64,000 nt of DNA from Comamonadaceae bacterium (GTDB lineage Bacteria; Pseudomonadota; Gammaproteobacteria; Burkholderiales; Burkholderiaceae_C): NCBI GenBank assembly GCA_947373245.1, contig CANBWY010000001.1:1-64000 (forward strand), in the 5' to 3' direction. Positions within the stretch are counted from its first letter, which is position 1. The number at the start of each line of letters is the position of its first letter. The position numbers and the translations under genes were made by a program. The notes beneath the pieces are model-generated. The model ran no database searches. It was not told the DNA's origin and was given only the letters and a program-made list of their open reading frames with translations. Below are positions 16,497-26,266 of the stretch, one piece after another.

Positions 16497-18572
16497 ATGC
16501 CCCGCATGTACGCATTGTTTGAAGAAGCTGGAAAATTCCAGACGGGCCGCATCCTCTCCGAAGCAGAAAGCTCGGCCCAAATTGAGTTGGAATCCGGCAA
16601 ACGGGTCAAGGTCAAGGGCGCCCATTTGCTGCTCAAGTTTGACAAGCCCTCGCCTGCCGAGCTGATGCGCGAAGCGCGCACCTTGAGCGACACCATTGAA
16701 CTCGACTTGGCTTGGGAATTCGCCCCCGAAGACGAGTTTGGCTTCGCTGACCTTGCCCGCGAATACTTCAGCGCGCAAGCCAACCTCACAGAGCAAACCG
16801 CCGCGCTATTGCGCGTGTACGAAGCGCCGCATTACTTTCGCCGCGCTGGCAAAGGACGCTTCAAAAAAGCCTCGGCCGAGGTGATTGCCCAAGCCCTGGC
16901 TGGCATCGAAAAGAAAAAACAAATTCAAGCGCAAATTGAAAGCTGGGCCGCCGCGCTGGGTCAGGGCACGTGCCCCGAACCCATCCAAACGCAGCTCTAC
17001 AAAATCTTGTTCAGGCCCGACAAAAACGCGCCCGAGTACAAAGCCGTGGTCGAAGCCGCCCGCGCCACACACACCGCGCCGCTGGACTTGTTGCAAAAAG
17101 CAGGCGCCATCACATCGGCCTACCAATTCCATTGGCAGCGCTTTTTGTTTGACAACTTCCCCAAGGGCACGGGCTTTCCCAATTTACAAGCACCCGCCAT
17201 TGCGGACGAGTTGCCACTGGCGAATGTGCAGGCGTATTCGATCGACGACTCGCAAACCACCGAGATTGACGACGCCTTGTCTGTCCAAGGCTTGGGCACG
17301 GGCACGGTCACATTGGGCATTCACATCGCTGCACCCGCTCTAGCTTTGAAGCCGGGCGACGCGATTGACCAACTGGGTCGCCAGCGTTTGTCCACCGTCT
17401 ACATGCCAGGCTACAAAATCACCATGCTGCCCGACGATGTGGTGCAAACCTACACCCTGCAAGAAGGGCGCGACTGCCCCGCCGTGTCGCTGTATGCCAC
17501 GTTTGACGAAGCCACACTGGCTCTGCAAAACACCGAGACACGCGTAGAGCGCGTGCCGATTGCCGCCAACTTGCGCCACGACCAGCTGGATGCCATCGTC
17601 ACCGAAGCGTGGCTCAACGACGACCGCTTCACGCACGCCGCAGGCGTGCAAGAGCCCGCCATGCCGCGCCCCCAACTGGCGTTTATGTTTCGCTTGGCCC
17701 AGCACCTCAAAGCCCAGCGCGAAGTGGTGCGCGGCAAGCCAGAAAACTTCAACCGCCCAGACTACAACTTCCGCCTCGTCGGCAACGACGGCGCCGAACC
17801 CAAGGGCCATGAACAAGTGCAGATCAGCATCCGCCAACGCGGTGCACCACTCGATTTGATGGTGGCCGAGGCCATGATTTTGGCCAACAGCACCTGGGGC
17901 AACTGGATGGCCGAACTTGGCGTGCCCGGCATCTACCGCAGCCAAGCCAGCTTGCTGCCCGGTGTCAAAGTGCGCATGGGCACCAAGGCTTTGCCGCACG
18001 CCGGCATTGGCGTACCCAGCTACGCATGGAGCACCTCGCCACTGCGCCGCTACACCGACTTGGTCAACCAATGGCAAATCATTGCCTGCGCCAAGCACGG
18101 CAGCACCGCTGCTTTGGCGGCCCCGTTCAAACCCAAAGATGCCGAATTGTTTTCCATCATCTCTGCGTTTGACGGTGCGTATGGCGCGTACAACGCCTAC
18201 CAAAACGGCATGGAGCGTTTCTGGACCCTGCAGTATTTGAAACAAAACAAGCTCACCGAGCTCAGCGCCACGGTGTTCAAAGTCTTCCCAGGCCAACCGC
18301 CCATGGCGCGCGCCGACGACTTGCCCTTGGTGCTGCCCATCTTTGGCGCCAACGACTTACAGCGCGGTGCGCGTGTGCAGTTGCGTTTGAGTGAGGTAGA
18401 CGACATCACCCTCGACATCAGCGGCCATGTGCTGCACGTTTTAGAAGCTGACGCACCGACCAGCGCCCAAGAAGCTGAGATGACCGACGAGGAAGACGAC
18501 AGCGCCGCAGGCCCCATTGCACTGGCGATGGACGTGAATGAGGCGCAAGCACCGGAGGTAGATGCCGCGTGA
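16497..18572 (+). CDS. RNase II/RNB-domain exoribonuclease
   Basis: 3'-5' exoribonuclease family protein of 691 residues with the RNB catalytic core. YSIDDSQTTEIDDALSV (about residues 247-263) holds the metal-binding aspartates, and GLYRSQASLLP-like and YAWSTSPLRRYTDLVNQ segments match the family. The N-terminal region of about 240 residues lacks obvious cold-shock domains, and the C-terminal S1 region is weak and ends in an acidic tail. This variant is shared by Burkholderiales and differs from E. coli Rnb/RNase R, so I give no symbol. Its stop overlaps the start of the TonB-like gene. Confidence 0.88.
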   Translation: MPRMYALFEEAGKFQTGRILSEAESSAQIELESGKRVKVKGAHLLLKFDKPSPAELMREARTLSDTIELDLAWEFAPEDEFGFADLAREYFSAQANLTEQTAALLRVYEAPHYFRRAGKGRFKKASAEVIAQALAGIEKKKQIQAQIESWAAALGQGTCPEPIQTQLYKILFRPDKNAPEYKAVVEAARATHTAPLDLLQKAGAITSAYQFHWQRFLFDNFPKGTGFPNLQAPAIADELPLANVQAYSIDDSQTTEIDDALSVQGLGTGTVTLGIHIAAPALALKPGDAIDQLGRQRLSTVYMPGYKITMLPDDVVQTYTLQEGRDCPAVSLYATFDEATLALQNTETRVERVPIAANLRHDQLDAIVTEAWLNDDRFTHAAGVQEPAMPRPQLAFMFRLAQHLKAQREVVRGKPENFNRPDYNFRLVGNDGAEPKGHEQVQISIRQRGAPLDLMVAEAMILANSTWGNWMAELGVPGIYRSQASLLPGVKVRMGTKALPHAGIGVPSYAWSTSPLRRYTDLVNQWQIIACAKHGSTAALAAPFKPKDAELFSIISAFDGAYGAYNAYQNGMERFWTLQYLKQNKLTELSATVFKVFPGQPPMARADDLPLVLPIFGANDLQRGARVQLRLSEVDDITLDISGHVLHVLEADAPTSAQEAEMTDEEDDSAAGPIALAMDVNEAQAPEVDAA

Positions 18573-19444
18573 TGCCATCGCGTTTTTCATGGGGCCGATG
18601 GACCACGCTGCAAAAAGCGTTGTTCATCTCGTTCGCTTTTCATGGCGCTTTGCTCACGCTACGCATCGCGGCTCCTGAACGCTTTGACAGACTGTTCAGC
18701 GACACGCCGCTGGAAGTGATTTTGGTCAATACCAAGGCCAAAGCCGATGCCCCAGACAAAGCGCAGGCCTTGGCACAAACCCAACTCGCCGGCGGTGGTG
18801 AACTCAAGGCAGGTCGCGCAGCATCGCCTTTGCCTAGCGCGGCCACCACAGCAGTAGGCGACATGACCGACGCCATGCAACGGCAAGTCGCAGCGATGCA
18901 CAAAGAACAATCGCTGCTGCTGGCCCAAGTGAAAAATCTGCTCGCGCAACTGCCGCCGCCGCAACCCAAAAAATCGCAAACCGCACCCGATGAGGTCGAA
19001 CAAAAGCGGCGTCAATTGCTCAAGCTCTTGGCCGAGATCGAAGAACGCATCAACCAAGACAATGCGCGTCCTCGCAAACACTATGTGAGCCCCGCCACCC
19101 AACAAGTGGTGTACGCGCTGTACTACGACGCCTTGCGGCGCAAGATTGAAGACCGCGGCACGCGCTACTTCCCCGCGACCAGCGGCGGGCAAAAGCTCTA
19201 CGGAGAACTCACCATGATCATCACCGTCAACACCGATGGTCGTGTGCTCGCCACCGAAGTGGTCCAAGGTTCCGGTCAAGCCGACTTAGACCGCCGCGCC
19301 CAAGCCATCGCTACAGCCGCAGGCCCGTTCGGGGCGTTCAACGAAGAGATGCGCCGCCAAGCCGACCAATTGGCCGTGGTGTCTCGCTTCATTTTCAGCC
19401 GCGACAACACCTTGCAAACACGGGGCGGCGAAGCCGCCAACTAA
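18569..19444 (+). CDS. TonB-family C-terminal domain protein
   Basis: A 291-residue envelope protein: a short N-terminal cytoplasmic part, one membrane anchor (ALFISFAFHGALLTLRI), a long Ala/Gln/Lys-rich periplasmic linker with predicted coiled coil, and a TonB-like C-terminal domain (GELTMIITVNTDGRVLATEVVQGSGQADLDRRA). TonB proteins pass energy from ExbB/ExbD to outer membrane receptors, but exbBD are not adjacent, so that role is unproven here. The start is GTG or the following ATG (GTGATG), overlapping the RNase stop; a GGAGG lies 10 nt upstream of the GTG. Confidence 0.82.
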   Translation: MMPSRFSWGRWTTLQKALFISFAFHGALLTLRIAAPERFDRLFSDTPLEVILVNTKAKADAPDKAQALAQTQLAGGGELKAGRAASPLPSAATTAVGDMTDAMQRQVAAMHKEQSLLLAQVKNLLAQLPPPQPKKSQTAPDEVEQKRRQLLKLLAEIEERINQDNARPRKHYVSPATQQVVYALYYDALRRKIEDRGTRYFPATSGGQKLYGELTMIITVNTDGRVLATEVVQGSGQADLDRRAQAIATAAGPFGAFNEEMRRQADQLAVVSRFIFSRDNTLQTRGGEAAN

Positions 19445-19450
19445 GCCGCG

Positions 19451-20188
19451 ATGCACCACCCCACCCGCTTTCGTCCTTGGCTACGCTGGTTGTTGTTGAT
19501 CTTGGTCGCGTGGCTGGGCTTGCAAGTTTTCTTCCTCGCGCGCATCACCATCATGGCGCGCGTGGCCCCCGAGTCCACCGCGTTTGAGCGCTCCGAGGCT
19601 TGGCGCATTGCCACCTCGAAAGACCATTTGCGCTGGCGTCAGGATTGGGTGCCCTATGCCGACATCTCCAATCACCTCAAGCGCGCGGTGATTGCCTCAG
19701 AAGACGACATCTTTGCGCAACACGACGGCGTGCAGTGGGACGCAATTGAAAAAGCATGGGCCAAAAATGCCAAAGCCGAGTTGCTGGCCAGTCGTCGCGC
19801 CCAAGGTCGTGCGGTACCTAAGGTGGTGGGCGGCTCCACCATCACGCAGCAGTTGGCAAAAAACCTGTTTCTGTCTGGCGAACGCACCTTCATCCGCAAA
19901 GGCCAAGAGTTTGTGTTGACCTTGATGCTCGAAGCGGTCTTGGGCAAGCGCCGTATTTTGGAGATTTACCTCAACCATGTGGAATGGGGGGAAGGCGTTT
20001 TTGGGGCAGAAGCCGCTGCGCAGCATTACTTTCAAAAACCTGCTTCGCAGTTGAGCGCTTGGGAAGCGGGCCGTTTGGCCGTGATGTTGCCACGCCCCAA
20101 GTACTACCAAAAATTCCCGCAATCTGACTACCTCTCAGGTCGCACTGAAATCATCCTGTCGCGCATGGGCGGCGCCCAGTTGCCCTAA
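19451..20188 (+). CDS. mtgA: Monofunctional peptidoglycan glycosyltransferase
   Basis: GT51 enzyme that polymerises lipid II into glycan strands. An N-terminal membrane anchor ([22 protein letters not shown]) precedes the transglycosylase domain with [15 protein letters not shown] (catalytic Glu in EDD), [42 protein letters not shown] and [13 protein letters not shown]. There is no transpeptidase domain, which separates it from class A PBPs. 245 residues, as in other MtgA. It follows the TonB-like gene by 6 nt and precedes ruvC by 5 nt. Confidence 0.96.
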   Translation: MHHPTRFRPWLRWLLLILVAWLGLQVFFLARITIMARVAPESTAFERSEAWRIATSKDHLRWRQDWVPYADISNHLKRAVIASEDDIFAQHDGVQWDAIEKAWAKNAKAELLASRRAQGRAVPKVVGGSTITQQLAKNLFLSGERTFIRKGQEFVLTLMLEAVLGKRRILEIYLNHVEWGEGVFGAEAAAQHYFQKPASQLSAWEAGRLAVMLPRPKYYQKFPQSDYLSGRTEIILSRMGGAQLP

Positions 20189-20193
20189 GCCCC

Positions 20194-20742
20194 ATGCGTA
20201 TTCTTGGCATTGACCCTGGGCTTCGCACCACCGGCTTTGGCGTGGTGGAAAAACACGGCAGCCAATTGCTCTACGTTGCCAGCGGCACCATCAAAACCAA
20301 CAAAGAAGTGCAAGGCAATTTGGCGGAGCGCTTGAAAGTGTTGTTCGATGGGATCCACGAAGTGGTCGAACGCTACAAGCCCGAGACCTCGGCCGTCGAG
20401 ATCGTGTTTGTGAACGTGAACCCACAAGCCACCTTGTTGCTCGGCCAAGCACGTGGGGCTTGTTTGACGGCCTTGGCGACTTGCCATTTGCCTGTGGCCG
20501 AATACACCGCGTTGCAAATGAAACAAGCCGTGGCAGGCCACGGCTTGGCCAAAAAAGAACAAGTGCAAGAAATGGTGAAGCGTTTGCTCAACCTCCCCGG
20601 CCTGCCCGGCCCCGATGCAGCTGATGCCCTAGGGATTGCCATCACCCACGCCCATGCAGGGCATTCAATGGCCATACTCGCCGCAGCGACCGACCTTCAA
20701 CGCAAAACGAGTGGCATGTACAAAGGTGGACGCAGCCGCTGA
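20194..20742 (+). CDS. ruvC: Crossover junction endodeoxyribonuclease RuvC
   Basis: Resolves Holliday junctions after RuvAB branch migration. [18 protein letters not shown] carries the first catalytic Asp, the AVEIVFVN region the Glu, and [16 protein letters not shown] the C-terminal acidic cluster. 182 residues, near the E. coli length (173). It ends convergently with lpxC only 14 nt away, with no clear terminator between. ruvAB are not in the window. Confidence 0.97.
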   Translation: MRILGIDPGLRTTGFGVVEKHGSQLLYVASGTIKTNKEVQGNLAERLKVLFDGIHEVVERYKPETSAVEIVFVNVNPQATLLLGQARGACLTALATCHLPVAEYTALQMKQAVAGHGLAKKEQVQEMVKRLLNLPGLPGPDAADALGIAITHAHAGHSMAILAAATDLQRKTSGMYKGGRSR

Positions 20743-20756
20743 TCGCTGCCAGCGCC

Positions 20757-21680
20757 TTACCAAGCGGGTGCGAGTTGCGCCAAACCCGGTGGCGCTTGGC
20801 GTGCGTCGTCGAAGGTGACGACTTCATAAGCCTCAGGCTGGCTGAGCAACTCACGCAGCAGTTTGTTGTTCAGCGCATGGCCTGATCGAAATGCCACATA
20901 CGAGGCAAGCAACGGCTTGCCAATCAAATACAAATCGCCCATGGCGTCGAGGATTTTGTGTTTCACAAACTCGTCGTCATAACGCAAGCCATCGCTGTTC
21001 AAGACCTTGTAATCGTCCATCACGATGGCGTTATCCAAGCCGCCACCCAGGGCCAAGCCATTGGCACGCATCATTTCAACGTCACGGGTGAACCCAAAGG
21101 TGCGTGCCCGCGCGATGTCGCGCGTGTAGTCTTGGGCGTCCATGTCGAACACCACACTCTGACCCGTGGCGTCCACGGCGGGGTGGCGAAAGTCGATCTC
21201 AAAGCTCAGCTTGTAGCCATGGTGCGGCTCAAGACGCGCCCACTTCACGTTAGCGCCCTCACCTTCACGCACTTCAACGGTCTTCAAGACGCGGATGAAA
21301 CGCTTGGGCGCGTTTTGCTCCACGATGCCCGCGCTTTGCAGCAAGAACACAAACGACGAGGCCGAACCGTCAAGAATAGGCACCTCTTCTGCCGTGATGT
21401 CGATGTAGAGGTTGTCAATGCCAAGACCAGCACAGGCCGACATCAAATGCTCCACCGTGAACACCTTCGCATCACCGTGCGAGATGGTGGAGGCCAAACG
21501 CGTGTCCGTCACCGCCGTGGCCGTGACAGCAATAGCCACCGGTTGCGGCAAATCCACCCGGCAGAACACGATGCCCGTGTCGGGTGGCGCTGGGCGCAGC
21601 GTCAGTTCCACGCGTTGACCGCTGTGAAGACCGACACCCACCGCTTTGGTGAGGGATTGAAGGGTTCTTTGTTTAAGCAC
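20757..21680 (-). CDS. lpxC: UDP-3-O-acyl-N-acetylglucosamine deacetylase
   Basis: Zinc deacetylase that commits UDP-acyl-GlcNAc to lipid A synthesis. [18 protein letters not shown] is the N-terminus; His78 in FTVEHLMSA and the [14 protein letters not shown] segment (His and Asp) are the zinc ligands; [13 protein letters not shown] holds the catalytic-base region. 307 residues. It is the last gene of the dcw cluster, 67 bp after ftsZ, with a hairpin in the gap that may tune its level relative to ftsZ. Confidence 0.98.
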   Translation of the reverse strand: MLKQRTLQSLTKAVGVGLHSGQRVELTLRPAPPDTGIVFCRVDLPQPVAIAVTATAVTDTRLASTISHGDAKVFTVEHLMSACAGLGIDNLYIDITAEEVPILDGSASSFVFLLQSAGIVEQNAPKRFIRVLKTVEVREGEGANVKWARLEPHHGYKLSFEIDFRHPAVDATGQSVVFDMDAQDYTRDIARARTFGFTRDVEMMRANGLALGGGLDNAIVMDDYKVLNSDGLRYDDEFVKHKILDAMGDLYLIGKPLLASYVAFRSGHALNNKLLRELLSQPEAYEVVTFDDARQAPPGLAQLAPAW

Positions 21681-21692
21681 AGTTGGATTTTA

Positions 21693-21720
21693 GTGGATCA
21701 CCTACGAAGAGGTGATTCAC
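21693..21720 (-). other. Hairpin between ftsZ and lpxC
   Basis: Minus-strand GTGAATCACCT-CTTCGT-AGGTGATCCAC forms an 11-bp stem with one mismatch and a UUCG-containing loop. It is followed by TAAAATCC, not a real T-run. A second short palindrome, AATCACGGTGATT, lies at 21727-21739. This may be a partial terminator, RNase processing site or mRNA stabiliser. Confidence 0.4.
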
Positions 21721-21747
21721 TTATTCAATCACGGTGATTAAAAACGC

Positions 21748-23010
21748 TTAGTCCGCTTGCTTGCGCAAGAAGGCTGGAATTTCGTAATCGTCCATGCCGC
21801 CCGAAGACAAGGCATCGACCTTGGCGGCTGCCGAGGTACGGTTGCCACGCCACACGGCGGGAGAGTTCATGGATTCGTAGTTGGGTTGTGCCGCAGCCGT
21901 GCCCACGCCCATGCCTGCCGCCAAACCGGCCAAGCCAGCCGAGGCCGCAGCCAACACACCCGCTGGGGATGCGTTGTTGGCTTGGGTGGTGGGGAAACTC
22001 ATGCCATCGGTGCCAGTACGCAACACTTGCAACTGAGGTGCAGCGCGACGGCTACCCGCCAAACCTGTGGCGACCACGGTGACGCGAATTTGGTCGCCCA
22101 AGTTTTCGTCGTAAGCGGTACCGTAAATCACGTGCGCATCTGGCGACGCAAACTTGCGAATGGTGTTCATGGCTTCGCGCGACTCGGACAACTTCAAGCC
22201 GCCTTTGGCTGCGGTGATCAACACCAACACGCCCTTGGCACCCGACATGTCCACGCCTTCGAGCAGAGGGCAAGCCACGGCTTGTTCAGCCGCGATGCGT
22301 GCACGGTCTGGGCCGTTGGCCGCTGCAGTCCCCATCATGGCTTTGCCGGTTTCGCTCATCACCGTGCGCACGTCTTCAAAGTCGACGTTCACCAAGGCTT
22401 CCACATTGATGATTTCGGCAATGCCGCCGACGGAGTTTTTCAACACGTCGTTGGCGAAAGCAAAGGCTTCGTCTTGGCTGGCGTCGTCACCCAACACGTC
22501 CATCAGCTTTTCGTTCAACACCACGATGAGGGAGTCGACGTTTGCTTCGAGTTCAGCCAAACCGGCTTCGGCATTGCCCATGCGACGGCTGCCTTCGAAT
22601 TCGAAAGGCTTGGTCACCACGCCCACGGTCAAGATGCCCATCTCACGTGCCACACGTGCCACCACAGGCGCTGCGCCCGTACCAGTGCCACCGCCCATAC
22701 CGGCTGTCACGAACAACATGTTGGTGCCTTCCAACGCCAAGCGGATGTCGTCAATCGCGGCTTCCGCGGCTTCGCGGCCGCGCTCTGGTTTGCTGCCTGC
22801 ACCTAAGCCGCTCACGCCGAGCTGAATCACTTTGTGGGCGTTGCTCACGCGCAGGGCTTGTGCGTCGGTGTTCGCTGTCACGAACTCCACGCCTTGAACG
22901 CCGCAGCTGATCATGTGTTCCACAGCGTTACCGCCGCCGCCGCCGACGCCAATCACTTTAATTTGGGTGCCTGAGTTGAATGCTTCAACTTCGATCATTT
23001 CGATGGTCAT
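21748..23010 (-). CDS. ftsZ: Cell division GTPase FtsZ
   Basis: Tubulin-like GTPase that forms the Z ring. It has the GGGGGNAVEHMI N-terminal loop, the tubulin signature GGGTGTGAAPVVA, the T7 loop (NVDFEDVRTVMSETGKAMMG), an Ala/Gly-rich linker and the conserved C-terminal peptide DDYEIPAFLRKQAD that binds FtsA and ZipA. 420 residues, with a longer linker than E. coli (383 total). It is separated from ftsA by 194 bp, longer than any other gap in the cluster, so a separate promoter is likely in that gap. Confidence 0.98.
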   Translation of the reverse strand: MTIEMIEVEAFNSGTQIKVIGVGGGGGNAVEHMISCGVQGVEFVTANTDAQALRVSNAHKVIQLGVSGLGAGSKPERGREAAEAAIDDIRLALEGTNMLFVTAGMGGGTGTGAAPVVARVAREMGILTVGVVTKPFEFEGSRRMGNAEAGLAELEANVDSLIVVLNEKLMDVLGDDASQDEAFAFANDVLKNSVGGIAEIINVEALVNVDFEDVRTVMSETGKAMMGTAAANGPDRARIAAEQAVACPLLEGVDMSGAKGVLVLITAAKGGLKLSESREAMNTIRKFASPDAHVIYGTAYDENLGDQIRVTVVATGLAGSRRAAPQLQVLRTGTDGMSFPTTQANNASPAGVLAAASAGLAGLAAGMGVGTAAAQPNYESMNSPAVWRGNRTSAAAKVDALSSGGMDDYEIPAFLRKQAD

Positions 23011-23204
23011 TTTGTTTCTCCTATCAATCTAAAAATTTGCAGTTGCCTTGAATTTGTTGTTTGCTTGTCTTTCATCACGCTCCTTCTATGAGGGTGGCGC
23101 GGTGGCTGCACAAGGTCGCCATCGTCGCCCGGCATTCGGACGCGATGGCGGTCGCTGCGGCGGACTGCCACGTGCGAGGTAGAGCATGGTGTGTGGTGGC
23201 ATGT

Positions 23205-24434
23205 TTAAAAGTTCCCCACAAACCAATCTTTGAGGCGGTCCATCAACGAATTGACCGACCCACTCTTTTGTGACACTTTGATGCCGCGTTGGCGGTCTAC
23301 GCCGGCCTCGGCCAGCAAGCCCATCACGGTGGCAGCACGGGGCTGCGACACCATGTCGGCCAAGGCGCTGTTGTAGTGCGGGATGCCACGACGCACAGGC
23401 TTTAAGAAAATGTCTTCACCCAGCTCCACCATGCCCGGCATGACGGCGCTACCGCCCGTCAACACGATGCCCGAGGACAACACTTCTTCGTAACCCGAGT
23501 CACGAATGACTTGTTGCACCAACGAGAAAATTTCTTCCACCCGAGGCTCAATCACGCCGGCCAGCGCTTGGCGGCTCAACATGCGGGGACTGCGGTCACC
23601 CAAGCCCGGCACTTCCACCTGCACCTCGGGGTCGGCCAACAGCTGTTTGGCGTAGCCCGATTCAATTTTGATTTCTTCGGCGTCTTTGGTGGGCGTGCGC
23701 AAGGCCATCGCGATGTCGCTGGTGATCAAGTCACCCGCAATTGGAATGACCGCGGTATGGCGAATGGCGCCATTGGTGAAAATCGCCACATCGGTGGTAC
23801 CCGCACCAATGTCGACCAAGGCCACGCCCAACTCGCGCTCGTCGTCGGTCAACACCGACATGCTCGAGGCCAAGGGGTTGAGCATCAAGCTGTCCACATC
23901 CAAGCCGCAACGGCGCACGCACTTGATGATGTTTTCTGCCGCACTTTGTGCGCCCGTGACGATGTGCACCTTGGCTTCCAAGCGGATGCCACTCATGCCA
24001 ATGGGTTCGCGCACGTCTTGGCCGTCAATCACAAATTCTTGCGGTTGCACCAGCAACAAACGCTGGTCGGTCGAGATGTTGATGGCTTTGGCCGTTTCCA
24101 CCACACGGGCCACATCGGCTGCGGTGACTTCTTTGTCTTTCACTGCCACCATGCCCGTGGAGTTGATGCCGCGAATGTGGCTGCCGGTGATGCCGGTGTA
24201 GACGCGTGTGATCTTGCAGTCCGCCATCAACTCTGCCTCTTTCAAGGCCTGCTGAATGCTTTGCACGGTGGCATCGATGTTGACCACCACGCCGCGCTTC
24301 AAGCCATTGCTGGGCGCCACGCCCAAGCCCGCGAGCTTGAGCTCGCCGCCGGGCAACACTTCGGCCACGACCACCATGACCTTGGCTGTGCCAATGTCTA
24401 AGCCGACCACCAAATCTTTGTACTCTTTTGCCAT
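23205..24434 (-). CDS. ftsA: Cell division protein FtsA
   Basis: Actin-like ATPase that tethers FtsZ to the membrane. MAKEYKDLVVGLDIGTAKVMVVV is the phosphate-1 region, VDIGAGTTDVAIF is phosphate-2 and GIVLTGGSAVMPGM the adenosine motif. The last residues NSLMDRLKDWFVGNF form the amphipathic membrane-targeting helix. I start at MAKEYK (409 residues); the ORF-track version begins 19 residues earlier. It lies 37 nt after ftsQ. Confidence 0.98.
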   Translation of the reverse strand: MAKEYKDLVVGLDIGTAKVMVVVAEVLPGGELKLAGLGVAPSNGLKRGVVVNIDATVQSIQQALKEAELMADCKITRVYTGITGSHIRGINSTGMVAVKDKEVTAADVARVVETAKAINISTDQRLLLVQPQEFVIDGQDVREPIGMSGIRLEAKVHIVTGAQSAAENIIKCVRRCGLDVDSLMLNPLASSMSVLTDDERELGVALVDIGAGTTDVAIFTNGAIRHTAVIPIAGDLITSDIAMALRTPTKDAEEIKIESGYAKQLLADPEVQVEVPGLGDRSPRMLSRQALAGVIEPRVEEIFSLVQQVIRDSGYEEVLSSGIVLTGGSAVMPGMVELGEDIFLKPVRRGIPHYNSALADMVSQPRAATVMGLLAEAGVDRQRGIKVSQKSGSVNSLMDRLKDWFVGNF

Positions 24435-24471
24435 AACAGCCTCGTTCTTTCTCGTCTTCTCTGTGCGTGCG

Positions 24472-25296
24472 TTAGCGTTTGGCGGGCACATCTTGTGTGC
24501 TCACCCCGCGCAAACGAATCGCATATCCGTTGTCATGTCGCAAATCTGCCGACTCCATCGCCGTCACTTTGCGACCTAGCTTTTGTGTGACTTGCGCCAA
24601 AGTCTTGGACACGCGTTGCACACGTGCCATCACGTCATCCACGCTGCCGCGTCCCAGTTCAATCACCGCGCCGTGCGCCAACTTGGCACGCCAGCTGCCA
24701 CGGTCTGTGAGCGCTAGGCTGTCCACGGCCAAGGTCAATTCTTTGAAACTGGGCTCCAGCGCCAAATACATGGCCAGCACTTGCTGCGATTGGCTGTCAG
24801 GCCCGCTCAGGCGCGGCATCTTTTCATCCTCCCAATCGCCAGCGTTGACTTCAAACACTTCACCATAGTTGTTCACCATGCGCGACTCGCCGTCATCGCC
24901 CCAATAGGCCACGGGTTGGTGCTCTTGCAAGTTCACGCGCAGGTGGTTGGGGAATTCGCGTTGCACAGAAGCCAGTCGCACCCAAGGCACCGCTTCAAAC
25001 GATTGGCGCACACGGCCCAAATCGACCGTGAAGAAATTGCCGGTCAACTTCGGTGCCACATTGGCACGCAGGGTGACATCACTGTTGTGTGCCACATCGC
25101 CGTGCACGGTGATGCCCGTCAAAGCAAAGGCGGGCAAGCGCACCAACGCCCACACACCGGCCATCAACGCACCCACCACCAAGCCTACGAACATGAGCGA
25201 AGCGGCCATGTGCATGAGCTTGACATCCAGCGGCACAGCCACCGAGGCATTAGCCTCGGGACGGGGTCGCATGTGGGTGGTGTAGCGCGAGGTCAT
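24472..25296 (-). CDS. ftsQ: Cell division protein FtsQ
   Basis: Bitopic membrane protein that links early and late divisome proteins through FtsB/FtsL. It has a short cytoplasmic N-terminus, one membrane segment ([25 protein letters not shown]), a POTRA domain ([24 protein letters not shown]) and the FtsQ beta domain ([25 protein letters not shown]). 274 residues. Its start overlaps the ddlB stop by 4 nt. Confidence 0.96.
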   Translation of the reverse strand: MTSRYTTHMRPRPEANASVAVPLDVKLMHMAASLMFVGLVVGALMAGVWALVRLPAFALTGITVHGDVAHNSDVTLRANVAPKLTGNFFTVDLGRVRQSFEAVPWVRLASVQREFPNHLRVNLQEHQPVAYWGDDGESRMVNNYGEVFEVNAGDWEDEKMPRLSGPDSQSQQVLAMYLALEPSFKELTLAVDSLALTDRGSWRAKLAHGAVIELGRGSVDDVMARVQRVSKTLAQVTQKLGRKVTAMESADLRHDNGYAIRLRGVSTQDVPAKR

Positions 25297-26264
25297 GCTG
25301 TTTTTGCGCCTCTCACGTGGTCAAGCGTGGCGCTTTCCAAGAGCGTCAAGCACAAGTCTTCGTAGCTGATGCCTGCGGCACGCGCAGACATGGGCACCAA
25401 GGAATGGCTGGTCATACCTGGGGAAGTGTTCATCTCCAACAGGTAAGGCTTGCGGTCGGAGGCGCGCAGCATGATGTCGGCACGGCCCCAGCCACGGCAC
25501 CCCAGGGCACGGTAAGCGGCCACGACCAAGCGTTGAATTTCTTTTTCTTCGGCCTCGGGCAAACCGCTGGGACAGTGGTATTTCACGTCGTCGGTGAAGT
25601 ACTTGTGGTTGTAGTCATACGCACCATCGGGGGCGGCGATGCGCACCACGGGCAAGGCGCGGGCGTGCGGGCCATTGCCCAAAATTGGGCAGGTCAGCTC
25701 CTCGCCGGTGATGAACTCTTCACACAACAAGTCGGGGTCAAATTGCGTGGCCAACGCTGCCGCAGCAGCGATGGCTGAGGCCTCTGTGACTTTGCTCATG
25801 CCAATGGAGGAGCCTTCACGCGGCGGCTTCACGATCAAGGGCAAGCCCAGTTTGGCGGGAATGGCGGCAATGTTGTCTGTGGTTTGGTCTTCAGGCGACA
25901 ACCACACATAGCTCGGCGTTGACAAGCCGACGGCACTCCACACGCGCTTGGTCATCACTTTGTCCATCGCCATGGCCGAAGCCATCACGCCTGAACCGGT
26001 GTAGGGAATGCCCAGCAGTTCGAGTGCGCCCTGCACCGAACCGTCTTCTCCATAGCGACCATGCAAGGCGATGAAGGCGTGGGTGTAGCCCTCGCGCTTG
26101 AGTTCGTCCAAGCCCCGCTCGGCAGGGTCAAATGCCGTGGCGTTGACACCTTGGCTTTGCAAGGCTTTGAGCACGCCCGTGCCCGACATGAAGGACACAT
26201 CGCGTTCGGCAGACAGACCGCCCATGAGGACGGCAACTTTGGCGGTTTGGATATTGAAGGTCAT
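25293..26264 (-). CDS. ddlB: D-alanine--D-alanine ligase
   Basis: ATP-grasp ligase making the D-Ala-D-Ala terminus of the peptidoglycan stem. [61 protein letters not shown] and [23 protein letters not shown] are standard. 323 residues. Named ddlB from its place in the dcw cluster between murC (2-nt gap) and ftsQ (4-nt overlap). Confidence 0.97.
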   Translation of the reverse strand: MTFNIQTAKVAVLMGGLSAERDVSFMSGTGVLKALQSQGVNATAFDPAERGLDELKREGYTHAFIALHGRYGEDGSVQGALELLGIPYTGSGVMASAMAMDKVMTKRVWSAVGLSTPSYVWLSPEDQTTDNIAAIPAKLGLPLIVKPPREGSSIGMSKVTEASAIAAAAALATQFDPDLLCEEFITGEELTCPILGNGPHARALPVVRIAAPDGAYDYNHKYFTDDVKYHCPSGLPEAEEKEIQRLVVAAYRALGCRGWGRADIMLRASDRKPYLLEMNTSPGMTSHSLVPMSARAAGISYEDLCLTLLESATLDHVRGAKTA

Positions 26265-26266
26265 GC

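Noticed and set aside
21757-24401. Long plus-strand ORFs over ftsZ and ftsA (349, 223 and 296 residues)
   Set aside because: Antisense shadows; the minus-strand genes carry all FtsZ and FtsA motifs.
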